DNA from: Bacteroidia bacterium
GTDB taxonomy: Bacteria > Bacteroidota > Bacteroidia > UKL13-3
Length of the DNA stretch: 43,511 nt
Assembly (NCBI GenBank): GCA_023151275.1
Contig: JAKLJI010000002.1
Span: 224,889-268,399 of the forward strand
Direction of reading: 5' to 3'
Made by a program: the position numbers and the translations under genes. Position 1 is the first letter of the stretch. Each line of letters opens with the position of its first letter. The notes below the pieces were generated by a model, which saw nothing but the letters and a program-made list of their open reading frames with translations, had not been told where the DNA came from and did no database searches. Positions 8,336 to 17,660 of the stretch are shown piece after piece.

Positions 8336-9353
8336 TTTTGGATTGCTAACCACAATCGTATTTGGACTTGCACAATGCAAGAAAGAAATCGCAAGCACTG
8401 AAAAAGTTTATGCCCCAAGTTATTACCTGCCTGAGCTACCGCAAGGGTATCCACCACTTATCAATTCAGAAAAAAATCCATTGACCAAGGAGGGTGAAAA
8501 ACTAGGAGCGTATTTATATTCAGACCCCATTTTAAGCAGCAATGGAATGACCTGTACAAGTTGCCATCAGCCCGCACTTTCTTGGTCTGGCCCCTTGTAT
8601 GTAAATCCAAAAGGTATAAAAACCAGTGTTCCCATTCATTTGAATTTAGGTTTTAGAACCGTATTTAATTGGAATGGTTCAGCACCAGATTTGGACCTTG
8701 TGGCCAAAGGTGATTTTGAACCTGAATTTTTCAATACCGACTCAAACGAATTAAAATTAAAACTGCAAGCCAACAGCCTGTATCAAGGATTATTTTTTGA
8801 GGCATTCGGTGTGAAAAAAGTTCATCAGTTGACTTTTGATTCCATTAAAACACTGGCCAGCTATGCTCTTGCCCAACACCTAAGGGCCCGAATTGCCAAA
8901 CCTTCAACTTTTGATTTGTACAGACAGCGACGCGGCACCATAACACCGGAAATTTATAGAGGTATGCTTTTGTTCTTCTCCGAAAAAGCAGATTGTTTTC
9001 ATTGCCATATGGAACCCATGTACTGCGATAATTCGGCCCATAACAATGGACTTCAGGACAACCATGAAGGAGTTGACAAAGGATTGGAACTAGTAACTGG
9101 CAAAGCATCAGATCGAGGAAAATTCATCACGCCAACCTTAAGAAATTTATCCAAAACGGGTCCGTACATGCACGATGGTCGGTTTACTACATTGGAAGAG
9201 GTTATTGAGTTTTATGATTCGGGCATCAAAAACTCCGAAACCCTCGATCCTATTATGTTTAAACGCCATGAGGATTTGAAATTAAACCTGACTCAACAGG
9301 ATAAAGCTGACCTGGTTTCTTTTTTGAAGTCACTTAATAGTTTGGAAGAATAA
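8307..9353 (+). CDS. Dihaem cytochrome-c peroxidase-family protein, MbnH-like
   Basis: This 348-residue dihaem protein belongs to the CcpA/MauG/MbnH superfamily. It has a lipoprotein-type signal (GLAQC, Cys24) and two covalent haem sites, CTSCH at 83-87 and CFHCH at 230-234, followed by the family block ITPTLRNLSKTGPYMHDGRF and TLEEVIEFYDSG. It overlaps the end of the MbnP-family gene by 29 bases, the arrangement expected for an MbnH that oxidatively modifies its MbnP partner. A plain periplasmic H2O2 peroxidase is the alternative, but the neighbour argues for MbnH. It should sit in the periplasm or on the outer membrane with its lipid anchor. Confidence 0.87.
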   Translation: METRYLKWISFGLLTTIVFGLAQCKKEIASTEKVYAPSYYLPELPQGYPPLINSEKNPLTKEGEKLGAYLYSDPILSSNGMTCTSCHQPALSWSGPLYVNPKGIKTSVPIHLNLGFRTVFNWNGSAPDLDLVAKGDFEPEFFNTDSNELKLKLQANSLYQGLFFEAFGVKKVHQLTFDSIKTLASYALAQHLRARIAKPSTFDLYRQRRGTITPEIYRGMLLFFSEKADCFHCHMEPMYCDNSAHNNGLQDNHEGVDKGLELVTGKASDRGKFITPTLRNLSKTGPYMHDGRFTTLEEVIEFYDSGIKNSETLDPIMFKRHEDLKLNLTQQDKADLVSFLKSLNSLEE

Positions 9354-9462
9354 AGATAAGCTTCGTCAACCCTTCTTCAATCTTCTAAACTAATTCATTT
9401 TTTAGCGCTTTTGGATATATTGCAAAAAGTAATGCGAATTGTCGCCAAACAGAAAAAAGCAA

Positions 9463-12054
9463 ATGCCAAGCAAAAAAAAATTGAACATTCCGGATTTTCT
9501 AGGCCTAAACTATTTTTTGTTTAACAAGGATGGGCAAATACTGGAATGGAAAGGCTTAGCGAATTGGTTTGAGGAGGATAGTTCAACTAACCGATTAAAG
9601 GAAGGAATTGATGAAAAATTGGTTCCTTTGATTTCACTTTATCCCAATGAACTTATTTCATTTAAGTTGGTCATAGAAAACAGGGATTTTCTGATAAAAG
9701 TTGGTCCAACAGATGATGGCAATTATCTATTACATAGCATTGAAATTCCAGCCCTGGGAAACAGCAGAAATCGGGGCAAAGAATTTGAACTACAATCGCT
9801 CTCAGGCCTGAATCATATTTACGTAGTGCGGCTTGATTTAACCGGCTATTACACCTATGCCAATAAGGCTTTTTGTGACCGCTTTGGCTATACCCCAGAA
9901 TCCATAAAAGGTGTTGAATTTAAAAGCACCATCCATCCGGATGACATCCATAAATGCGAAGAAATTGTTGCCCAATTGCTTTCAAACCCGAATTGGAGTG
10001 TAAGTAATAAAATTAGGAAACCCGATAAAGATGGAAAATATTTGGATACCGAATGGGAATATCAGGCCCGTTTTGATGCTGATGGGACCCTCCTTGAAAT
10101 TCAAGCCATAGGCAGAGACCTCAGTAATTTTGAGGAAACCATATCGAAATTAAAAATTTCAAATGAACAATATGAGCGGTCAATTGAGGGCGGAGATTTA
10201 GTAATTTGGGATTGGATTCTTGAAATTGGTAAAATCCGATTAAACAAGAAATGGTGGGACATTCTACAAACAAATCAAAAAGAAGAATCCATTTCAATGT
10301 CGGCTTGGGAAAAATGGATTCATCCTGAGGATGTTCACCAGGTAAAGGTTGCCTTACTTGAACTGACCCAACAAGAGGCCACCAAAATTGACTTAGACTT
10401 TCGTATACTAACCTATTATGAACAAATAAAACACCTTCATATTTCAGGAAAAATTATGGAGATGACCGAACATGGAAAAGTTCGGAGAATTTCAGGTATT
10501 ATTCAAGATATAAGCGAAAAGAAAGAAAAGGAAAACCTTATTCGAATGATTGAGGAAAGGAATCATGCTATTATTTCTAACTTTTCGGATGGTGTGGTCA
10601 TTCAAGACATGAATGGGGCAATTATTTCCTGTAACAAAAGTGCAGAACAAATTCTGGGTTTGAGCTTTGAGCAAATGTTAGGACGGAAATCCATTGATCC
10701 ACGCTGGCGTTCCATCCATGAGGACGGAAGTGATTTCCCGGGTGCTGAACACCCAGCCATGGTTACTATTCAAACCGGAAAACCCCAAAAGAATGTTACC
10801 ATGGGAGTACATAAGCCCGACGGAAGTTTATCCTGGATTAATATTAGCTCTCAATTTTTATTCAAAGGAACAAATAGAGAACCTTATGGTGTTTTTGCTA
10901 TTTTTCATGATATCACCGAGAAAAAACAATACGAGGATGAAATAAAGAAAAACAGAGCCTTGTTGGATGAAACTTCAAGAATGGCTCATGTTGGCGGTTG
11001 GGAATATTACCTGGAGACTAACAGCTTCGTCTGGTCGGATGAAGTGTACCGCATTCATGGCCTTGAGCCGGGCACTCCACTTAGGTCGGAAGATACCATC
11101 AACTTTTACAATGAAGAATCTCAACCCATAATTCAACACGCATTTCAGCAACTGCTTGAAGAAGGAATTCCATTTGATAAAAAACTAATCCTAAACTTAA
11201 GCAGTGGAAAGCAAGTAGATGTTCATGTGATAGGAAAACCCTGGTATGAATCTGGAAAAATGAGGAAGATTTTCGGCATTATTCAAGATATTAGTATTCA
11301 AAAGAAACAGGAAACCGACTTGCTGGATGAGCGAAACAGGCTTCAAAACATTCTTGAAGCAACAGATGCAGGAACCTATGAATGGAATCCAATTACCAAT
11401 GAAGTTTGGGTAAATTCAAGGTGGACAACCATGCTTGGGTATTCACCTGGTGAGGTACAAATTTCAAACTTCGACGATATTAAACCCTTTTACCATCCGG
11501 AAGACTTACCGATAATTTTAGAAAAAGCCAAGGATCATATTGATGGGAAAAGTGATATGTATTCTGTAGAGGTAAGGATGTTAAGTAAATCTGGAAAATC
11601 TGTTTGGGTTTATGAACGAGGAAAAACCATTAAACGAAATTCAAAAGGCGCCCCATTACTCATAGCAGGAACGCATGTAGAAATCACCAAAAACAAGAGT
11701 TTAGAAGAAGAAATTATTCTACTTTCATTGGTTGCAGAGAATTTATCCAATCTCGTCATTCTAACCCAATTAAATGGCTTGGTATTGTGGGCGAATTCAG
11801 CATTTACAGGTTTATGTGGGCTTCCTTTGGCTACCTTAAAGGGACATCATTTACGAGAATTTTTTCCCAATAATCCGGCTTCCGAAAACCCCGCTGAAAT
11901 TCGCAACATTCTAGAGTCTGGAAATAGTTACCAGCGAAACTGGATAATTCTTGATTCAGGAGGAAACGAACAAGAAATTCTGTTTGAAATTAAAATGATC
12001 TTCAACAAGGAAGGAAAGCCACTTGCCGTTTTATCGAATGGGAAGTTAATTTAA
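9463..12054 (+). CDS. Multi-PAS sensory protein without an output domain
   Basis: This is an 863-residue cytosolic protein (no signal peptide or membrane helix) built from tandem PAS/PAC modules: about 112-222, 236-352, 360-487, 495-612, 617-742 and 748-863, with a degenerate PAS-like segment at 1-100. The PAS/PAC boundaries are marked by repeated GIIQDIS-EKK, FHDITEKK and GTHVEITKNK tails and by IHPDD/IHPEDV/YHPEDL blocks. The last PAS ends at the stop, with no HisKA, HATPase, GGDEF or receiver domain. I start it at the ATG at 9463 because the upstream TTG (9439) adds only eight low-complexity residues. It converges on the FIST-kinase-receiver operon and may be a sensor partner, or a kinase that has lost its transmitter. 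The ligands are unknown. Confidence 0.85.
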   Translation: MPSKKKLNIPDFLGLNYFLFNKDGQILEWKGLANWFEEDSSTNRLKEGIDEKLVPLISLYPNELISFKLVIENRDFLIKVGPTDDGNYLLHSIEIPALGNSRNRGKEFELQSLSGLNHIYVVRLDLTGYYTYANKAFCDRFGYTPESIKGVEFKSTIHPDDIHKCEEIVAQLLSNPNWSVSNKIRKPDKDGKYLDTEWEYQARFDADGTLLEIQAIGRDLSNFEETISKLKISNEQYERSIEGGDLVIWDWILEIGKIRLNKKWWDILQTNQKEESISMSAWEKWIHPEDVHQVKVALLELTQQEATKIDLDFRILTYYEQIKHLHISGKIMEMTEHGKVRRISGIIQDISEKKEKENLIRMIEERNHAIISNFSDGVVIQDMNGAIISCNKSAEQILGLSFEQMLGRKSIDPRWRSIHEDGSDFPGAEHPAMVTIQTGKPQKNVTMGVHKPDGSLSWINISSQFLFKGTNREPYGVFAIFHDITEKKQYEDEIKKNRALLDETSRMAHVGGWEYYLETNSFVWSDEVYRIHGLEPGTPLRSEDTINFYNEESQPIIQHAFQQLLEEGIPFDKKLILNLSSGKQVDVHVIGKPWYESGKMRKIFGIIQDISIQKKQETDLLDERNRLQNILEATDAGTYEWNPITNEVWVNSRWTTMLGYSPGEVQISNFDDIKPFYHPEDLPIILEKAKDHIDGKSDMYSVEVRMLSKSGKSVWVYERGKTIKRNSKGAPLLIAGTHVEITKNKSLEEEIILLSLVAENLSNLVILTQLNGLVLWANSAFTGLCGLPLATLKGHHLREFFPNNPASENPAEIRNILESGNSYQRNWIILDSGGNEQEILFEIKMIFNKEGKPLAVLSNGKLI

Positions 12055-12306
12055 ATCCGGAATACGCATTTGACCATCAATTATCGCCCTGTAAACTGAT
12101 TAATGCATCTATTCAGCAATCGGCTCCAAAATGACTGTGAAATTGGCCTTTGGGAACTCATGACGAGGTTCAGGCGTACACTACTGATAAACCTGAATTC
12201 TGGTTTTTTGCGTCACAATACCTTAATAGCAAAATAGACTTTAAGGATGCTCTAGGAAAACAGGGATTACTCCCGATAAAACTGCATTAGCATGCATTTG
12301 CCAAGT
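12055..12306. other. Gap with possible decayed coding sequence
   Basis: There is no full gene in this 252-base gap between the convergent PAS protein and the receiver gene. A short plus-strand frame ending in TAG near 12290 reads coding-like residues (KPEFWFFASQYLNSKIDF) but has no start, because a TGA lies close upstream. It may be the remnant of a frameshifted gene. It does not resemble a kinase domain that the PAS protein could have lost. Confidence 0.25.
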
Positions 12307-12723
12307 TTAAGTGGCTTGATCCTGTAAGATTAGTTCCATATCCTGGATGGATAAAGGCTTATTGAAAAACTTTCTAACCATCGGAAACGACAATGCCCTG
12401 TTAATATCTCGGTCATCTAATGATGAAGTGAGCATGTACACATTAATTTTTGACAGCAAGGTAGGGTTAAGGTTTTGTAAACCTTCCAGGAACTCAAAAC
12501 CGTCCATATCAGGCATTCTAACATCCAAAAGAATCATGGATGGAACCGCATTTAAATCGTCTTGAGCAGCAACCAAACTGGCCAAGGCTTCTGAAGCATT
12601 AGTAAAAATACTTAATTGAACAGGCCAACCTGATTTTTCAATAATTTTTGCACTGATCAGGTTGAAGATTTTATCATCATCTACTAAATAACAGCGTACT
12701 GGGGATGTATTTTGTTCAGGCAT
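12307..12723 (-). CDS. Single-domain response regulator
   Basis: This 138-residue protein is a stand-alone CheY-like receiver. The acidic pocket is DDD at 15-17, the phosphoacceptor is Asp67 in LLDVRMPDMDG, and the switch residues are Thr99 (MLTSS) and Lys122 (FNKPL). There is no DNA-binding or enzymatic output domain. It lies 18 bases downstream of the histidine kinase in the same orientation, so it is the likely phosphorylation target, either passing phosphate on in a relay or acting through protein contacts. It is the last gene of a FIST-kinase-receiver operon. Confidence 0.93.
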   Translation of the reverse strand: MPEQNTSPVRCYLVDDDKIFNLISAKIIEKSGWPVQLSIFTNASEALASLVAAQDDLNAVPSMILLDVRMPDMDGFEFLEGLQNLNPTLLSKINVYMLTSSLDDRDINRALSFPMVRKFFNKPLSIQDMELILQDQAT

Positions 12724-12741
12724 TTTACAAATTAAATGGAA

Positions 12742-14931
12742 TTACTCTTGATATTCTAAAGGTAATCGGATACTTATGGTGGTTCCTTGATTTTTTACAG
12801 ACTCAAGAGTTATTTCACCACTAAGTTTTTGAATGATTTCAGAAGTGATGTAAAGTCCCAAACCGGTACCTGTTGTTTTATTTGAACCCCGGAAAAACAT
12901 CTGAAAGACTTTTTTCTGATGGTGTTCTGAAATGCCTTCTCCATTGTCGGAAACCTGAATTATTAAGTCTCTGTCCTTTTTGAAAGCCGAAACTTTTACA
13001 AACGAATTTGAAATGTCTGTTCTGGCATACTTAACCGAATTTGCAACTAAATTTTTAACTACAGTATTTAGCCTTGAACGATCACTTACCAGGTCAATTC
13101 CAGGCTCAATTTCCAAAATTAAATCTACTGTATGTGCAGAATAATACCGAACATCCTTATGGGCTAATGTTGCCATTTCGGCCAGATTAATCCGCTCTGG
13201 TTTTACAGCAAGACGTGCGTTTCGTGAATACTCCAAAATTTCTTTAATGGTTTCATCCATTCGAATTACAGAATCATTAACCAATTGAAGAAATTCAGCA
13301 TTGGAGCCTTCATCCAAATTACCACCACTTTGGATAAGAGAAATCAAGCCTTTTATGGCAAGTAATGGGGCTCTTAAATCATGAGAAACACTGTAAACAA
13401 AGTTATCAAGCTCTGAATTTATCTTCTTGAGTTCTGCATTGTTTTGGATTAACTCATCCTGAGCTTTTTTCTGCAAGGAAATGTCCACATAAAAACAAGC
13501 CAAGTAATCGGTATGATTGATTTGAACAGGCTGGTTGCTAATTTCCGCATGAAAAACTGAGCCATCCTTTCGTTTGCATTCTACCACGAGGGATTGGTTG
13601 GTAACAGAAGATTCCTTTAAGGAAATAAAAGTGCTCGATAACTCAGGATGCAACATTTCAAATTTTACATGCTTGACTTCATCAACCGTGAATCCAAACA
13701 TGGTGCAAAATGCAGGATTTGCATAAACCAAATTTTTATTGACGGGATTAAGAATAACCGTTCCATGAGGAGTCCCTTCAAAGAGTGAACGGTATCTTTC
13801 CTCGCTTTCGGAAAGCACAATCAATGAATTGTAGCGCTTTTCTTCCACAGCAATTGCCGAGGCAATAATATTTAGCATTTGTGTTTCTTCCTCGCCAGGT
13901 ACATTTCCATTTTCAAAACACACAGCTAAAACCCCGGTAAACTGGCCATCCAATATTACTTTCCTACCTAATGTTCGAAACAAATGCACATGCTTACCAT
14001 CCCGTTCTCTGCGAACTTTTACACTTTCCGGAACATGTTTATCAATGTGAAAATCGGTACTTGCATTGCGAATAAAACCCTTCAAAAAAAGGACATCTTC
14101 TACCGCCAAATAGGGCTGAGCAGCAACGGGAGCAGAAGAATAGGCGAATAGATCCATCTTATCAAGACCCTTATAAAAAGAGAAATCACCTCTCAGTAGT
14201 TCCCTGGCAAGTTTGGTCAGGGCGTGAATATTTTCAATGGGGTCTGAACCAAATCCCAAAAACACATTGGCCAGTTTGGTCAGGCGTTTTTCGGAATCTT
14301 CAATCAAGGAAGCCTTCTTATGGTTTACAAATTGCGCAAGCACTTGTTGGGCAAAAACACCAAATGCATCTGCCCGTTGCTTTTCAACGGGATTGTAATT
14401 CAAAGCACCAGATTCCAAAACACCGCCAATAAAATACAAGGTCAAATCAGACTCTTGGGGCGCAACCCGTGTAACCATTAGTTGGTGAAAGGACAATAGG
14501 TCATGTAAATCTGACCATTGTCCCTTGTTTATTTGAAGTACAACTCCAATATCGTAATAATTGAGATTGGTTTGAATTAGGTTGAATAGTTTAAAAGCTC
14601 TTTCTCTTTCGAGCTTAATTCCTTCGGAAGCATATTGCAGGGCAATCCGTTTTTCGGAATTGGCCAAAAGGATGATGCCTACTTCAAACTCAAAAATATC
14701 AATTACCGATTCAGCTGCCAACTTGAGCAAATCGTGCTCATTGGTTTTATTAAAAGCTTGTTGACTGAAATAATTCATGCGTTTGTGCATGAACACTTCG
14801 CTATCGAGCCTGTCTTTTGTATTAATTAATTCCTGCTCAACTGATGAGAACTTACTTACCCTAAGCTGAAGCTCAAGGTATTTTTTGGCCAGTTCTTCTT
14901 TGCTAAGTTTTTGGAGTTCAATCAATGACAT
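12742..14931 (-). CDS. Soluble GAF-GAF-PAS histidine kinase
   Basis: This 729-residue sensor kinase has no membrane helices. It begins with a coiled coil (about 1-50), then two GAF-like domains (about 55-200 and 215-365), a PAS domain (380-490), HisKA with phosphoacceptor His517 in YSVSHDLRAPL, and HATPase_c with the N box Asn631 (NLVANSVKYA), G1 box DNGEGI (662-667) and G2 box GTGLGLYI (688-695). It likely autophosphorylates on His517 and donates to the downstream receiver. The FIST protein gene ends two bases before its ATG, so the FIST domain is probably the ligand-sensing input for this kinase. Signal identity is unknown. Confidence 0.93.
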   Translation of the reverse strand: MSLIELQKLSKEELAKKYLELQLRVSKFSSVEQELINTKDRLDSEVFMHKRMNYFSQQAFNKTNEHDLLKLAAESVIDIFEFEVGIILLANSEKRIALQYASEGIKLERERAFKLFNLIQTNLNYYDIGVVLQINKGQWSDLHDLLSFHQLMVTRVAPQESDLTLYFIGGVLESGALNYNPVEKQRADAFGVFAQQVLAQFVNHKKASLIEDSEKRLTKLANVFLGFGSDPIENIHALTKLARELLRGDFSFYKGLDKMDLFAYSSAPVAAQPYLAVEDVLFLKGFIRNASTDFHIDKHVPESVKVRRERDGKHVHLFRTLGRKVILDGQFTGVLAVCFENGNVPGEEETQMLNIIASAIAVEEKRYNSLIVLSESEERYRSLFEGTPHGTVILNPVNKNLVYANPAFCTMFGFTVDEVKHVKFEMLHPELSSTFISLKESSVTNQSLVVECKRKDGSVFHAEISNQPVQINHTDYLACFYVDISLQKKAQDELIQNNAELKKINSELDNFVYSVSHDLRAPLLAIKGLISLIQSGGNLDEGSNAEFLQLVNDSVIRMDETIKEILEYSRNARLAVKPERINLAEMATLAHKDVRYYSAHTVDLILEIEPGIDLVSDRSRLNTVVKNLVANSVKYARTDISNSFVKVSAFKKDRDLIIQVSDNGEGISEHHQKKVFQMFFRGSNKTTGTGLGLYITSEIIQKLSGEITLESVKNQGTTISIRLPLEYQE

Positions 14932-14933
14932 GA

Positions 14934-16127
14934 CTAATCGTTATTCCTGTAAATTACGTAGAGCGCGGTGGTATAATTGTGATAGGTATTTTTACCACCC
15001 AATCTGGCAAACTCACCAAAACCATACATACCTAGCCAGGGCGGACATTCACCCTCTGTAGAAAATGGAAATTGCATACGATTTACAAGTTCCTCTTTGA
15101 GAATCCGATTAAAAAGAAACCTACCTCTGGCCAAACAGTCGGCGTGAAAAACTGCAACAGGCTTCTTAGCACCTGCTCGTTTAACCATATTTTCAACAAG
15201 CCTGTCCATTTCAATAAAAATCTTCTCTTCATCGCGTTTGGTTAACCACAGCTCAGTACCTTCGGAAATGGAGGTGGCATAATGCATAGTTTCACCTTCA
15301 TGGGAAGTAACAACACGAAGTATATGTTCATTGCCATATTCATCAACCAAATCATCCGAAATTTTTTCAGCTAAAGCACCAACAGGAATGGTATCTCCAC
15401 AAGTATGAGAAGGCAATAAACCTAATCTGGAAGTGAATTCTGTCCAAGCCGGCCGGCCATTAAATTCCAGGATTTCATTTCCATTTGCTTTAGTTACAAC
15501 AAGTGGTTCTCCAAAAGCCACAAAACCATGCGTGGCGGCAGTGTCTATATACAAACCAGGGTCAGAAAATCCTATCATATAGGCTCCATGGGTATACACG
15601 TTAGAATCAACTGCCTGGTAACTTACCACACCCTTCATGTTATCTGATGAGGTTGCACCAAAAATTGTTACATCTGAACCAAAAACATCTTCCATGGCTT
15701 GAATACAGGCATTGTTATCGATATCAATTCCTGAAGCAAGAAAATATATCATATTCACTCCTGGCGTTGAATCCTTAAGGTGATGTGCCATTTTGAGCGT
15801 CTCCTGATATGCTGTTTTACCCGAAATGGAAGAAGTATGACTAACCCCAAAATCCTTGCCGCGAATGGCCATTAATGCAATGTCCTTCATCGACTCACTT
15901 ACACCTTCTCTTCCAACAACACCGCAACAAGAAGCCGCAACAATTCTTGCTTGTGGGGCTAATCGTGATGCCTCATCAACCAATTCACTAAACTCATGGC
16001 CAATGGATGCATGAAGGATAATTAAATCACAAGTTGAGAGATCATCACCTAAGGCAATTTCCATACATTCTGCTACGCCACGTCGGGTATTCACCATTCG
16101 GGTACTTCCGGAAAAAAATTCAAGCAT
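14934..16127 (-). CDS. FIST domain sensory protein
   Basis: This 397-residue protein has a FIST_N domain (about residues 30-200) followed by a FIST_C domain (about 230-380). FIST is an input domain usually found next to kinases or cyclases and proposed to bind small ligands such as amino acids. The FIST_N core is seen in ILHASIGHEF and ARIVAASCCGVVGREGV, the latter being the GCS/TxG-type motif. I chose the ATG at 16127; the frame extends 22 codons upstream into a hydrophobic stretch that looks like a chance extension. It is first in an operon with the soluble histidine kinase (2-base gap) and a receiver. Confidence 0.85.
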   Translation of the reverse strand: MLEFFSGSTRMVNTRRGVAECMEIALGDDLSTCDLIILHASIGHEFSELVDEASRLAPQARIVAASCCGVVGREGVSESMKDIALMAIRGKDFGVSHTSSISGKTAYQETLKMAHHLKDSTPGVNMIYFLASGIDIDNNACIQAMEDVFGSDVTIFGATSSDNMKGVVSYQAVDSNVYTHGAYMIGFSDPGLYIDTAATHGFVAFGEPLVVTKANGNEILEFNGRPAWTEFTSRLGLLPSHTCGDTIPVGALAEKISDDLVDEYGNEHILRVVTSHEGETMHYATSISEGTELWLTKRDEEKIFIEMDRLVENMVKRAGAKKPVAVFHADCLARGRFLFNRILKEELVNRMQFPFSTEGECPPWLGMYGFGEFARLGGKNTYHNYTTALYVIYRNND

Positions 16128-16650
16128 AAGTGAAAATATTTTTTCTAAAATTAGTGGAGTAGCAAGAAAAAATCCACCTAAAAAGACAGACAAAAATCAG
16201 GAGAGTTGCTGAATCCCAGCCACTCAGCACTTTTGGACGCAAACAATACGAATACTTAGTACAAATCGAAGAATTATTTGCCTATCCGAGTTGATGTAAT
16301 TGAAAATAATCATCAGAAAAATTGCAAATTCTTACAAAATTTGGGTCAAAATGTGAACTCAACACCTATTCAATTCCGCTTAAGTTGTATCCAAATAGGT
16401 TTTCAAAGGAGGCTAACTTAACTTTCGATATCTATTTTTACCAAACAGAACTTCCTTCCAACAGAGGTAGCATTATCCCATTTCCTCAACAAGTCAGCTT
16501 GTACGGAGCAGTCAATTTTCGCATCAACAGATTGGTGATTCACTACAAATCAATCCAAAATGATTGATAACTGCTGTTCAGCTAAAACCTGAGAAATTAT
16601 TCTTGAATTAATTCCTAAAACAGAATTGAGAGAGCAAGTAGCAATTGAAA
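16128..16650. other. Gene-free stretch
   Basis: No recognisable gene lies in these 523 bases between the FIST gene and the glycosyltransferase. The 5' part should hold the FIST operon promoter: on the minus strand TATTTTCA (16138-16131) and TAATTTTA slightly further upstream are candidate -7 elements. A plus-strand open frame of 81 codons (16322-16567) starts with TTG, resembles no family and has no promoter; I treat it as chance. Confidence 0.4.
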
Positions 16651-17658
16651 TTAATTTCCCTTTTTGCCTCTCCAAATTGAATTCGCAAGGGGTTCGATAA
16701 AATCAAGCGCTCGGTCAGGATTCAATTCAAGTAAGCCTTTAGGAATTTCATAATCAGAAGCTAGATTTATAAAGGATTGAAAATTTTCCAGGAGCTCTTT
16801 ATAATCTGTTACGATAACTCCATTTCCCAATCGAAGCAAATCACCTAATCCTCCGCGATCTAAACCAATAACCTTGGTTTTTACCAAAAAACTTTCATGA
16901 GCAATGCGATTCCATCCCTCATTCATTTTAGGGAAAGCCAGGGTAAACAAGCTCTCTCCCATTCTTTTTAAATAGTCAGTATGCGATTCCTTAACAACAG
17001 GAATTCCTTTGAATTCATTGGGATCTTCCGGATTCGTACTTGAGAAATAACAGGCATAACCCCACTCCATCAATTGACTTGCTAGCTTGAAAATGGATGT
17101 ATCATTTTTCCAACTCAATTGCCCAAGATGAATCTGCTTTTTCTTTTGAGTTGTTTGATAGGAAAGGTACTCATACGGATTAATCAAATTAGGAAAAACA
17201 TGCACCTGTTCTTGTTTTAAAACCTTTGAGAAATAGCCTAGCCAAAATGGAGAAACAACAACCAACGCCAAGTTATCTGGCCGAATCCAACTATTCCACA
17301 AAAAGAATTTATTGAAGTAATACTTCAACCAACGACCTGAATTGTCCTGCTCATCGTGGTAATGCCAAACCAATACAACCTTCTTCCTAAAAACAACTGC
17401 TAAAATTAAAGCCGGAAAAGCCATTCTGCTTACCAGTACAAACAAATCAGTTTGAGAATTTGATTGAAACGGAAGCCATTGCAATTTTAACCAAGCCAGT
17501 GGCGTTTCAAAAAACCGGGGAATGCGTTTAATATTGAGCCTGTTTGGCTGCCCCGGGAATTGCTTTTCAATCCAGAGAAAAAGGCTTTCTGCAAGATTTT
17601 TTTCATGCAGAAAGCCTCCTGTTACGTATTTACCGTAAGACAGATAAGTTACCTTCAA
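16651..17658 (-). CDS. GT-B glycosyltransferase (family 4-like)
   Basis: This 335-residue protein has the GT-B two-domain outline of a group 1 (GT4-like) glycosyltransferase: an N-terminal half with YLSYGKYVTGG and VVLVWHYHDEQ, and a C-terminal half with IHLGQLSW and the nucleotide-sugar site EGWNRIAHESFLVKTKVIGLDRGGLGDLL, which contains the family's E-x7-E spacing. It probably transfers a hexose to a lipid or saccharide acceptor at the cytosolic membrane face. Its start is two bases after the stop of the SPFH gene, so it is transcribed with SPFH and pyruvate carboxylase, an unexpected functional mix. Substrate unknown. Confidence 0.78.
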   Translation of the reverse strand: MKVTYLSYGKYVTGGFLHEKNLAESLFLWIEKQFPGQPNRLNIKRIPRFFETPLAWLKLQWLPFQSNSQTDLFVLVSRMAFPALILAVVFRKKVVLVWHYHDEQDNSGRWLKYYFNKFFLWNSWIRPDNLALVVVSPFWLGYFSKVLKQEQVHVFPNLINPYEYLSYQTTQKKKQIHLGQLSWKNDTSIFKLASQLMEWGYACYFSSTNPEDPNEFKGIPVVKESHTDYLKRMGESLFTLAFPKMNEGWNRIAHESFLVKTKVIGLDRGGLGDLLRLGNGVIVTDYKELLENFQSFINLASDYEIPKGLLELNPDRALDFIEPLANSIWRGKKGN

Positions 17659-17660
17659 GC

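Noticed and set aside
7607-9353. A methanobactin operon
   Set aside because: Only the MbnP/MbnH-type pair is present; no precursor peptide, MbnB, MbnC or transporter genes are nearby.
16322-16567. Plus-strand open frame of 81 codons between the FIST gene and the glycosyltransferase
   Set aside because: TTG start, no promoter or family motif, unconvincing composition; the stretch is more likely non-coding.
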